NCBI GenBank assembly: GCA_014871385.1
Contig: CM026431.1
Location: 4,566,604 to 4,630,603, forward strand
Length of the DNA stretch: 64,000 nt
Origin: Ceratodon purpureus
Lineage: Eukaryota; Streptophyta; Bryopsida; Pseudoditrichales; Ditrichaceae
Direction: 5' to 3'
Part shown: piece after piece, positions 8,417 to 19,600 of the stretch
How the letters are laid out: every line of letters begins with the position of its first letter
Numbering within the stretch: the stretch's first letter is position 1
The notes under the pieces: model-generated
Told to the model about the DNA's origin: nothing
Database searches by the model: none
The model's input: the letters and a program-made list of their open reading frames with translations, nothing else
Program-made: the position numbers and the translations under genes

Positions 8417-9140
8417 ACCTCGCGGCCGTCCCCACGGCGGTCCCCGCGGCTGTCCGATCTACGCCCCCGCGGCCGTCCGATCGGGCGCGACTCCGCCCGA
8501 AGGCGCCGGCCATCCGATCGGACGGCCGCGTCGGGCGATGGCGCCGCGTGGCCGTCCGACCGACGCGGCCGTCTCCGCGGTCGGCCCCGTCTGCACGCGG
8601 TCGGCCACGCGGACGGCCGTGTCTCCCCGCGGTCGCCCACGCGGACGGCCGCGGGATCGGACGGCCCTCCGCGGCCGACCGCGGAGACGGCCGCCCGATC
8701 GGACGGCCCACCCAGGCCGACCATGGCTGCCGCGGGCCGTCCGATCCCGCGGCCGTCGCCGTTGCCGACCGCAGGGACGGCCACGGGGACGGCCGCGGGA
8801 TCGGACGGCCCGCGGTCGGCCGCGGCGACGGCCGTGGGATCCGACGGCCCGCGATGTGCCAGCACGGCCGCATCTTGGCCGTCGGATCGACGTGCGGCCG
8901 TCCGCAACGACCCCGCGGCCGTCTCCGCGGCCGACCCCGCGGCCGTCCCCGCGAACGGACGGCCGAGATGAGGCGTGGTGGCGGGATCGGCCGATCGGAC
9001 GGCTGGGGAATGTTTTTACCCCTCCGGAGTCGCAAAATTATTACCGCGGCGTAATTCTCGAGCGTCGGGGACGCCACGTCCGGGACGGGGGACGTCCGGG
9101 TCGGACGTCTTGACGTCCGGAGCCGGGTCGGACGTCTATT
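8417..9140. repeat. GC-rich GGCCGTC/CCGCGG array C
   Basis: About 720 bp of GC-rich sequence built from GGCCGTC, CCGCGG and GATCGGACGGCC-type words, lying upstream of the kinase-like gene. The distal 75 bp (about 9064-9138) changes to GACGTCC/GTCCGG words. Long frames on both strands are low-complexity Arg/Pro/Gly strings and are not called. Confidence 0.85.
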
Positions 9141-9749
9141 TGAACAACCCTGGCAGAAATAGAAGGATTTGACTAAAATAAAGATTTATTAAGTCTTAGG
9201 GCTCACTCAAAACAACAATTGCAGGGTAGCAAGGGTTGATCTCATTGGATTTTGAGATTTACAGCCCCTGTATTCTTCCAAATAATGCAAAAAATATATG
9301 AAATTTATACTTATTAACATCAAAGAAATAGAATGAAAAAAACATATTCACAAATTCACAATCAAAATATATTTATTTGATCCAATTAACCAAATTACTT
9401 TTTATTTTTATTTTCAAAAAATCATCAATACAACAGTTAAATCCTCAAAATTTTAATTTGTAAATATGTTCATTTTTAAATTTATTATCAAATTTATTTT
9501 AAAAACTATTAATTGTATAAAATAAAATAAATGAAAGAAAATGAGTTCCTAGGTTTTATCTCCATGGCAATTTCATTTATGATTCATCCATTAAGTAAAG
9601 TCAATCCTCTTATGCAGTAGATAGGTAGGCTATTTTCCTACACAGTATGCCAATAATCCGCCTTGGTTAAGCTATATTCACCCCAATGGTGTACTCCAAA
9701 ACCACTACCTCATTTCCATCACGTGTAAGAACCTTGTGGCTATATTCTA

Positions 9750-9859
9750 CTCCATCTGTCCGATAATGACTGGCACGTAGATTTTCTCAAATCTTCCTCT
9801 TGGGGTAAATTTAAGAGAACCTACGTGCCATTCGATGCGGCATTATGGAACACAGAGAG
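9750..9859. mobile_element. Short Stowaway-like MITE (110 bp)
   Basis: Termini CTCCATCTGTCC and (complement of the other end) CTCTCTGTGTTCC form imperfect inverted repeats that extend inward to GGCACGTAG-TTCTC. TA dinucleotides flank both ends (9748-9749 and 9860-9861), the target duplication expected for Tc1/mariner-type MITEs. Confidence 0.55.
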
Positions 9860-12027
9860 TATATGAATTGGTTTCAGATTTTGAAGGCCTCTACCCTCTC
9901 TTGAAGTTCACCAGACAAACATGGAACCTTGGATACACCAAGCAACCTATGTCGAATTTCCAACCCATGTAATAAACGTCATTGGGCAACCAAACCCCCT
10001 TCGCTGACATCTTGTGCCAAAGTTAAGGCCTAAAATTGAGCTTAATCCTTTGGAGCCCAGAGCTTTTTTCCAAGCATCTTTTATTTATGGTTTTTAGTGC
10101 TATTAATGGCAAAAATGAAAATAAATTTCTGCTGGTTATAATTTAGCCATATACTACTATAGCTAAGATAAGTAGAATACTATGGGCAAAACATAGATTT
10201 AATTCAACCGTAGGAACTTGAAGTATATGACCCGTATATGGAGCATAGTTTGATTGCAATTTAAGGTAATTTTGCAGGGGGTGTATATTTGGAACACCAT
10301 AAGTCTCGGAATAAACGTCTAAATTTAGTAAAGAGCGGTTCACATGTGCCCAATGATAACATCTTTAAAATAAATCAAAAATATGTATGTGCTAAATTAC
10401 TAAAAGATTTAGAGAATTTTTAGGCATGAAAATAGTACACGGTTTAGGATGTTTTTGGTACACTAGGCCTCATTGACATGACTCAAATGTAATGCAATCC
10501 ACAACAGTTGAAGAGTTAGAATGTAGGCATAAAAGAAAAGAAGTAAATAAAAAAACCTCAAATCTACTGTATTTTATTCTATATACACTACATGTACAAT
10601 ATGACTCTAATAACGTATTGCAAGAATGTGTATCTTTATGGCAATCATCTTTAGCCCTATTCCAATGACACATCACTTCTCTTTCTAGAGAATCATCCAT
10701 CTACATTTACAATGTCAACGGAAACGTACAACCACTCATGGACTAAAACTTTCTTCATAAGCAAAGTTCATCCCACCAAGACCCTTATCTTTTGTACTCT
10801 CCTCTTCATATTTTCTTCAATTCCACCTTTCTTTTGTTCACACATTGTCTCCGTATATTGCTAGAGTGATGTATTCTCATCAATTTGGACCCCCTAGACT
10901 ATTCGGAATTCAGATCTAACTGTTGCATCCTGAGCATGTGTGTACAAAGGAAATCTGAACAAGTATAGTTGAGAGTAAATTCACTTTGGATTTCGAGTTA
11001 TTCATCCCTGACTGTGTTTTGCGACCGGAATGTGGTTACTTGGGCTCCAAATGGTTTACCCTAGACAGAGTAAAATAGAGCACAAACGCTCCCACATCGA
11101 TCTAAAAAGCCAATGTGGAGAATGTAAAGCCTATTATATGAGCAGTCATAAATATAATCAACATCAAGACCCTTTTCATGGAGTTGTCTAAATTCCCATT
11201 AAATGTGGCTCCGAGCCTAGGCATGGTAAGGGTTGAAGGGGTGGGGCAAATCCATGCCCCTATTATTATGTTTGAGTGGAGCCCTACTTGATCACAAGAT
11301 GCTCTTGAAGGATAAATTGGAGCTGATGGCTCTAAATTTGGCAAGAAAAACAACCTAAAAAAACCATAGGAACCTAAAATGGAAAGGGCCAAAAATTTGG
11401 ACTCAACCGCGCTTGGCATCCGAGCCACACTCATTAGGCAGAAATAAGGTAAAAACACCTTAATGTACCAACAACTCATTCTTGCCTCCCATAATTTCAC
11501 CTCAAAGTGATAGAGAGTGAACCTAAACTTGACCACAACTTCACCAAAACTTCACTAAAACCAATGAGATGGAAGCATAGACAAGTTTTGTCCAAGTGTT
11601 TCTTTTGGATAAGTCTATAGTTTTATTAGTTGTCTACAACAGAGGTGGTAGTTTGAGAGTGCGCCATATGGAATGCACATATCTTGACTAGGTCCAATAA
11701 TAGACAGACTCTCTAGAAAAAATAACATGCCCCTCCTTTGCATTCACTGTACTCAGTGTTTTCACTGGATAAACTCGGAATGAAAATGCCATAAAGCCAG
11801 AACTTTGGAATTCACTCATTTTTTAAAATTTTTTTTTTTTATACTATGAATAATCAAATTTATAAAATTTATAATAAATCTCATAAAAACATATTTACAA
11901 ATTGAATTTTAGAAATTTAAATGATTTTTTTATAAATGGTTTGATCATAAATCCAAAATCCAAAATCCTTTGAGATCAATCCTAGTTATCCCACAATCGT
12001 TGCTTTGAGCAAACCCTAAGATTAAAC

Positions 12028-12092
12028 GGGCAACGGGTCATGCTGGACCCGTTGCCCTTTTTTAAACCCTTCTCTCCTCGCTCGATGGGTTT
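12028..12092. repeat. Two adjacent hairpins, first followed by a T run
   Basis: A perfect 12-bp stem (GGGCAACGGGTC and complement, loop ATGCTG) spans 12028-12057 and is followed by T6. Immediately after, TTTAAACCC and GGGTTTAAA form a second inverted repeat around a CTCTCCTCGCTCG-containing loop. No gene ends here, so a terminator role is not supported. Confidence 0.5.
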
Positions 12093-12596
12093 AAAAAGCC
12101 TTATTTGGCTCAAATAAATTTATAAGAAATATACAATTTATTTTTTAAAACTTAATTTGCAATAACATTACACAATCTGAAACTATATATTTCATTAAAC
12201 CCTGCACAATTGTTGGTTCTCATCCCCTGCTATCACTTGTTCAGTGTCTTTTCTGAATTCCAAATTGTCAGTTGACAAGCCTATGCGCACTCCCAATGAC
12301 GCAATCCCAAACGTTGTCCTCTCTACAACACCTTCACTTGAGACCCCCTTTTCACAACCAATTCCCAAAGAGAAACTCAGAAAACGACCTAATCACAGAA
12401 CACCATTCCTAGAAATATTCCAAAACTCGAATTCCATTCCAATGCGCCAAAGAACAAGATCCGAATGGCACCCTGACCTGCCAATTCAGTCACAAACCTC
12501 CCCAAAAGCCCAAAACCGTCACTATACCAAAACCAACCATTATCCACCAACTCCAAACACACAGGCCCTAAAATCTACTCATTTCACACATAATTC

Positions 12597-14051
12597 ATGT
12601 CCGTAACATCGGCCTTCGTCGAAAGTGGCTGGAGCATGAGCCGCCATCGCATCGCAAACGCTGACGCAACCGCTTCCGAAGCTGACTCGATCACTGAACC
12701 ACTTTGCGATCGAGAACTCTCAGATCTTTCCCAACTGCAGCGAAATCATCGAAATACTAAGATCGAACCGTCAGTCTCGCGACTGAGATCTAACTTAGAC
12801 ATCGAGGCGTCCGGAGCTACGAGGTGAGTCCAGATGGATTTGTCTAGATTCTAGATCATTTCCTGCATATTCCAAGTACTCATTTCGGTCTAGTGTAAGC
12901 ACTTTGCAATTGTGAGCTGTTACTAGAGTTCGGAGGATTCGTTGCCTTGAATTCATGTTTTGGTTCTTGGGCTATCATGGTCGGTGGTCGAGTATCGACG
13001 ACATGAGTCGGTTGGTGGTGAGCTTTGCGGCGAAGTGGGTCGACTGGATTGTGTAGTTCGGGTCCTGGGAAGAGGTGACTGGAGGTACAATTCTAGGCTC
13101 TTTGTCGCTGAGTTTACTGTGTTTTTGGTGGTTGTCATGAATCTAGTAGTTGATGGGGACTGTGACGGGTTGTTATCTAGATAGTTGAGTTTAGTCTGTG
13201 CACGGCTGCCAAGGGAGCATTGGACGCTGTGTTGCGTTGCGTTGCGTTTTGTGCCAGTGTCGTGTTCTTGAATGGATGGAGTTGGTTGTTGCCTACGATT
13301 TCGCTGGCGGTACTGCAGTTGTGTTTGGACGGTTGGCAATATGGTTGGTCAGGAAATCAGTGTAGAGAAGTTTCTGAAGATTCGCCTAGTTTAGGTTTTT
13401 TTGACGGCTGTGAGTGACCAGCCCGGCGGTGGTTGATGCTGACAGATTGCATTTTGTATATCGTTGAGGAAGACAGTAGAGACGTGTCTTGTTAGTTTTT
13501 TTGTTGTGAGAGGTACTTCGTGATTAGGTTTTGAGAGTGCGTTGGTAGGTTTCAGTCTCCAATTTTTGTTGAGATTTGGGATTGACTTTCAGAATGATTG
13601 GGATTACATCTTTCTCTTCAGGTATGTTGTTTAGCCGCCAATTTTCCAAGAGGGTTCCGTATACCAAAAAAATATTTGCCCTTTCACTTTTGAACTCGCC
13701 TCGATGATTATTTCGGCAGTCCTGGCGATGTATATTCCATCTCCCGGTTGCTGATACAATCGCGTCGATTATCAAATGCAGGGTTGAGTATCTGCTTACA
13801 CTGTGTTGTTTGAGGTGATGGGATTGCATGGCAGTGAAAAAACTCTTGCTCAATGGTCAATTTTTCTCGAAAGTGTTCTACTTTTATAGATGAAATGTTA
13901 ATGAAATTGATTCTTTTAACTTGGTTTCTGAGTATTTAAGAAATCAAGATTTGTGAACAGTGTGCAATGATCTTACTAAACACAATTTCTGGAACAGATC
14001 AATAGTTCAACAAGTTTTGCTATTCGTTTGCGGGACACTGGCGTTTTAGTA
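12597..14051 (+). other. Probable 5' UTR exon and leader intron of the Mn-CDF gene
   Basis: A stretch of non-AT-rich sequence from about 12600 ends at a good donor (GAG|GTGAGT, exon end 12823). A matching acceptor (GGAACAG|ATC) lies at about 13997, 55 bp before the CDF start codon. The exon is open in one frame for 76 codons, but there is no recognisable protein, so I read it as a 5' UTR exon followed by a leader intron of about 1.17 kb. Confidence 0.4.
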
Positions 14052-16640
14052 ATGGGAACAAGATTGGAATCCGTTATGGTGGAGGAAGGCACACCTATGG
14101 AGGCGCTGTTGGGGCCTGATGGCAATGCAGACAGGCCATGGCGGTTGGATGTGAAATCGTTTCGCTTGCCAGGATATCAGCCTCCTGAGTCACCAAAGAC
14201 CGCCGCAGCCGATTGCTTGAAAAAATTTGGTACAATTCACTCTTAAATTCATAGTAGTGATGTGCTTTAAGTGATCCCTTGAAAACAACTACGATATATT
14301 GTATCAATAGGGAGTTCGGGGAAGATGCAGCCTATGTCTTCTGGACACTCCTATTTCAGATAGTTGATATGGAGTAATTGGACGCTTGCCTGGTACAGTA
14401 GAACCTGTCTAAACTAATACAGTTGGGACCATTAGATTAGGCAGGTTATTAGTTAATGGAGGTCGGTTTATTTTTTTCCCCCTTTGCAACGGTTTCTCCT
14501 TATTAATTTAGGGAGGTTTATTAGACATTTCTATTAGATTACAGAGGTTATTAGTTTAGACAGTATTAGTTTAGACAAGTTCTACTGTAGTATTTCGAAC
14601 CGTAGTATTTTATATTATTTGATATTCGTTGTTGACATCCTTAACAAAATATATCTCTATCTGCAGGTGGTGAAAAAGGCATTGATGAATATTACAGACT
14701 GCAGGAAGAAATGCTTGAAGGGTTCGTGGAAATGGACTCTATTGCAGAACGAGGGTACATGCCCACCACCACTCATGTAAGTCCTCTCTGGCAAATTGAG
14801 CTTTCGATAGTTTCATCAGTCTGACTCGGTTCATTATCACAGCTTATGATTTCATTATTTGAAGAAATTTTATGAGAAGCATACGATGAGAAGGGGCTCC
14901 TCTCAAAGTTTGATATCAGGCGAGTTTGTATTACTTATTGCAGCGACCCTTCTATAAGTTGTTTGACGTGTGTATCATAGGAGGAGCGAGAAACCACAAA
15001 ACGAGGAGAGAGGCTTGCCATCCACATTTCAAATATTGCCAATTTGTTCATCTTTGCAGCGAAAGTGTATGCCTGTGTGAAAAGTGGATCTTTGGCTATC
15101 ATTGCTTCCACTTTGGATTCATTGCTAGACTTGCTTTCCGGCTTCATCCTTTGGTTTACGGCAATCTCCATGCGCAAGCAGAACCCTTACCTATATCCGA
15201 TTGGCAAGAAGCGGATGCAACCTCTGGTATGTCTATCAATAACAAATTGGAAAATCAGATGTAGAGTTCGTACTTAGAAGACTGTGATACATGTCTGAAA
15301 TTATGAGTCATAAATCACCGTTCGAAGTGATTTTATTATGGAAATCGCAACACAAAACTTACTGAAAAGTTTTCAAGGCGTTAGAATCCCCATATTAATC
15401 CTCTATTCTGAAGGGTCATTGTCTAGAGGATTGTTGATTTAGCAGTATGTCGTTAACCCTTGTTTATGCGCAGAAAAGGCTTTAAAGATTTTCTTTCCAT
15501 TTTCTGGTTGTGGCTACAGGGTATCCTGGTGTTTGCATCAGTAATGGCAACACTTGGTCTTCAGATCATTTTGGAGTCCGTTCGGACACTGATCGCAAAG
15601 GTACGGCATGAATCCTTGTGAATATACAATCATCATATACTGTGGCTTTATGCTGAAGTCATAGTTTCATAATGTATCCTATACGTGTATTTTCTGGCAC
15701 ACTCTGTTTCTGTATGTAGTTAGTTTGTTTCTGAAGGGGTTTTGCTTCTTTCAGTCTTAGCTGCAAGATTGTCTAGAAGTATTTTGAAGCTTCATTGCTG
15801 AGAGTAAAACTTTTGGTTGGGCAGGAACACTCTATTGCTCTAGCTGAATCCAGAGACTGGGTGATTGGAATCATGGTGGGGACAACAGTCCTAAAGTTTA
15901 TGCTTATGGTATACTGCCGATCGTTCAGTGATGAGATCGTGAGAGCTTATGCACAAGACCACCTCTTCGACGTCGTTACGAATATGATTGGTCTTATTGC
16001 GGCAGTTTTGGCGAGCATATTTTCTTGGTGGATCGATCCCGCAGGCGCAATCGTGGTATGCACACAGATTTCTTATCTTTGCCAATTAGAGCAAGATCAA
16101 TTTCAGATTAATCGGTTCTGTGCAATTGTGGTTTTTTTTTTTTTCCTTCTTTTTTTTAACTGTCTTGCTCTGTGAGCTTTGGTAATGCTGTGTAACCTTG
16201 AGTAGTGTGCACTGGGTAGCCTGTGTTCACAGCCAACCACACCTTTCATATCAAAACATGGCATTTTCTGATTTTATTGTGTGTGCATGCAGCTGGCGCT
16301 TTACACCATGCGGACGTGGTCACTGACAGTGCTAGAGAATGTGAACGCACTGGTTAGTCGAACAGCCTCTCCGGATTTTCTACGAAAACTTACATACCTA
16401 TGTTGGAATCACCACCAGGACATCCGCCAAATCGACACCGTCCGTGCCTACACATTTGGCTCACACTACTTTGCAGAGGTTGATATTGTATTACCAGGGG
16501 ACATGCCTCTGCAGCAAGCCCACGACATTGGTGAAGCACTTCAAGACAAACTTGAGTCTCTACCAGAAATAGAGCGAGCTTTTGTACACCTCGACTACGA
16601 AGTCACGCATCGCCCCGAACATGCCTACAAAGAGTACTGA
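14052..16640 (+). CDS. Mn-type cation diffusion facilitator (metal tolerance protein, MTP8-11 group)
   Basis: Six coding exons with GT-AG borders join in frame: 14052-14229, 14667-14776, 14981-15226, 15520-15600, 15825-16055 and 16293-16640, giving 397 residues, the usual length of plant Mn-CDF proteins. The family exchanges Mn2+ (or Fe2+) for protons at vacuolar, Golgi or prevacuolar membranes. Both DxxxD sites that mark the Mn group are visible: DSLLD (residues 142-146, membrane helix 2) and DHLFD (250-254, helix 5), followed by VVTN. The C-terminal 115 residues form the cytosolic domain with [16 protein letters not shown] and VHLDYE. The His-rich loop of Zn-type MTPs is absent. A MITE sits in intron 1. 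The start ATG is the first in the frame after the leader acceptor. I am confident of the family but not of the exact MTP number. Confidence 0.93.
14396..14587. mobile_element. Pogo/Emigrant-type MITE in the first coding intron of the Mn-CDF gene
   Basis: A 192-bp element with near-perfect terminal inverted repeats of about 28 bp beginning CAGTAGAACCTGTCTAAAC, flanked on both sides by TA (14394-14395, 14588-14589). The CAGT-GAACCT...TAA.TAATAC terminus matches the pattern I recall for pogo-like elements (Emigrant/Lemi1 in plants). It has no coding capacity. Confidence 0.8.
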
Positions 16641-19600
16641 AACTGCATCGATCACCTCATCGTTCTGGAATGCGAGCCACAGTTTGAAGCTAACAAGCAA
16701 GGAAGAGCCAAGCTTTACCTTCGTGCGGTTCACACACCCATGGTCTGCCCAACCCAAGGTGCAAGCCAGCCACCTGAACTTTTAATTGAAGGCTCGGAAC
16801 TGGTAGAAAAACAAGCCCATCTCTTAGTTTTTATCGCCATGGTCCTTGCCTACACAGAAAACATTTCGATGTTCATGAATTCACTCTCCTTGGCAATTTG
16901 GAGCTTCATTTAGAAACGGTACAATTCATCAAACGGATTTGTAGCTGGCGATTGTCGATTGTTTCACATCCCATTTTCGGACTTGGAATCGTCTCTATTC
17001 TTTTCAAGCAGAATTTTTTTCGAAAAGAGGATTGGAGTGATGCTTGCAATCTAGGATCTCAGATAGATTTTGTGCACTGGGAGGGTGGGTGGAAAGGTGG
17101 TGGTTTTTGCAAATCTGTAATCTAAAGTAAAGCAATGCACTGATGTTGAAACTCGGTTGGAGAATCCTCGTGTCCTTTGGTTTGAAACATTGTGACGTTG
17201 TGTACTTTTCTCGACTTGTTTTCGTCATTTGTCCGCTGTTGGGATTTTCGACTTTTGACTACCGGAAAATGAAAGATTTCTCCTGGATGACATTCATCCA
17301 ATTTTCACCCAAAAACAAATAAATAAATAAAAAGTTGATGATTTGTATACTTTAAACCGGATGTCCGGTATATAAGGCGGGGACAGACTCTGCACCATTT
17401 GGAATCCTATTCCTGTGAGGTCTCTCCACCTCTCTCAGAGCTCTTAAGGAATCAGAGCAGTAGTTCAAGATATTTTCACTCCGAAGGTAGAAAGGAGGAG
17501 GTAACTTCGGAAGTGGGTGGGGGCTACTGGTTTAAACACATGTGAAATTTAAATTGTGGCTTTTAAATGCCAGCAACAGTTGGTGAACTTGAACATTTTC
17601 TATGCTTTATTTCATATTGAAATATTCACATAAATTCTTGAAATCTTAGCTTTAAAATTACTCTTCAAAATTAAATTATTAAAATTAAGTAATCCAAAAA
17701 TGTAGAAAAAACTACTATTGTTAAGTGTCATATTTCAACTTTTCACAAGAATTTTCACAATATATTATTAACATCCTTTTGTTATTAAATCTTGATTAAA
17801 ATTTTAAATTTTAGTTTGTTTAATTATTGGTGGTGGTAAGAATAAATCTAATCTCAAAAAAGTAAAATAAAATCCACGCTCTACAACCTCACTTCCAACA
17901 TCAATTTATAATTTTTTCAGAATCTGCTTAAATCTGGAGAAAGCTAAAATCCCTTTGTGCAATGAAATTCTTTTTCATTTGTTTCAAAATCAAAACCAAA
18001 CCAAAAACCCAAAACCAAAAAAAATTAAAATAAATAAATAAATCTTAGAAGAGAAAGGTAGAGCCGTCACGGTATCCGAAACCAACATTCAATCTATCAA
18101 ATTGCTTGCCAAATAAACAAACAAAAAACGAAATGAACAAAATCTACCAGATGATTACATATGATTTTCTGAGTACAGCGAAGATTGTGTCAGGCATCAG
18201 TACACTTTACTCAATCTACCAATAGCGTAGATTCATGTCCATACATGCAGGTAGTATGCTTCAATCCAGAACTCAGGTGGTGATGCTGGTAGTGGAGTGC
18301 CGTTATGTGAGAATGCGTCTCCTCCGATCCGAATGCAGAGACCAGTTGTGGATTCTACCGCGGTTGCCGCTGCTCACAGGATCACCTTCAACTGCCGTCA
18401 GTTATCTCGACAGTCTGCATCGAATCCTCTAAAATTCTATTTATACCGTAATTCTGCACAGAAGTGTGATTGGTAGGTGACCTAATCAATTCTTACTGCT
18501 CTCTTGGCTACCTTAATTTCCAACGACAGGATCAAGTGTGTGATGAATTTGCAAACAAGGTGCAGCTGGGCACAGTGGGCAGGTACTGAATCACTTGGAC
18601 CTTTGGTCTCTCAACTTTAATTCTGTGAGAGATGTCTGTTTTGTCTTCTGTAGCATATTATTCCTAGCGCCTCTGTGGCCCTGGTCTGTGTCATACTGCA
18701 GTGAAGATTTAGAGCAACACTGCAAAACTGTTGCAAGAACCTCAGATGGGTAGAAAGGAATAGCTACACTAGATTTTGCTTGGGCTTGTCTTGTTTGAGA
18801 TCAGATTTCCTTTTGTCTCTAGAGTTATGGTATGACAAGAGATGCATTTGAATGAGCTTGTCTATGTCTATTTTACTGTAGGAGCTTTGATCAATACTGA
18901 GGACATGCTTGGATTGGAAGATGAGAAGAAACAGTCAACGAATTAAGTCCGAGTGGACTGAGTATGTGGGCTCCAAGATTCATGTGCTCAAATTTTTTGA
19001 CTGGATGTTCTTGGACATTCTGTGTATCCTGAACTTTATCTCTATATCTGTGAGAATTTCTGGAAACAAGTGCATCCGCATTTGTCATATTTGATGGATG
19101 TTTTACTACGGTAGTAAGTTACCCGAACACAATTTTTCTCTAGAAATAAAAATGTATAAATTCAAACGGTTTGATTGGATTCTAAACACTGTGTAAATGA
19201 TATTTAATTTTACCCAGTAGCTGGATAATTCAGCATGTGCATCTTTTGAAATTTTACTTGTTCTATCACACAATCACGGCCACTCTCAAAGTCACTGGAT
19301 GGTGAAGAATCTGCATGTGTAGTGTCTTTGCGATCATGCAAGTCACACAGCACAAATTTCTCCTACAGCAATGAATGCGCGCATTGTATACTCTCAACCA
19401 ACAAGCAGACAATAATATTAGGTGCCGTCAATGAGGACCAGCTAATGAGAGACAACATGTTCCTTGGCATGATCTAAACACATTCTAAAAACAAGGAGAT
19501 CAAACATTCGTAGGGTGTCTGCACTTTCAGGCTCAGCAAAATTTGAATTGACTGAGCCTTGTTGGTTGTGATGAGTAAGTTAAGTTCGGAACATCGTCCG

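Larger units (their letters stand above)
9141..12595. other. AT-rich intergenic stretch
   Basis: No convincing gene. It contains a Stowaway-like MITE (9750-9859) and a pair of adjacent hairpins (12028-12092). The 144-codon minus-strand frame at 11102-11536 has no recognised motif or splice context. Confidence 0.55.

Noticed and set aside
11102-11536. 144-codon minus-strand frame
   Set aside because: No recognised motif, no supporting neighbour exons, and it lies in AT-rich intergenic DNA.
12028-12062. Rho-independent terminator
   Set aside because: The hairpin plus T run fits one, but the context is nuclear plant DNA with no gene ending there.
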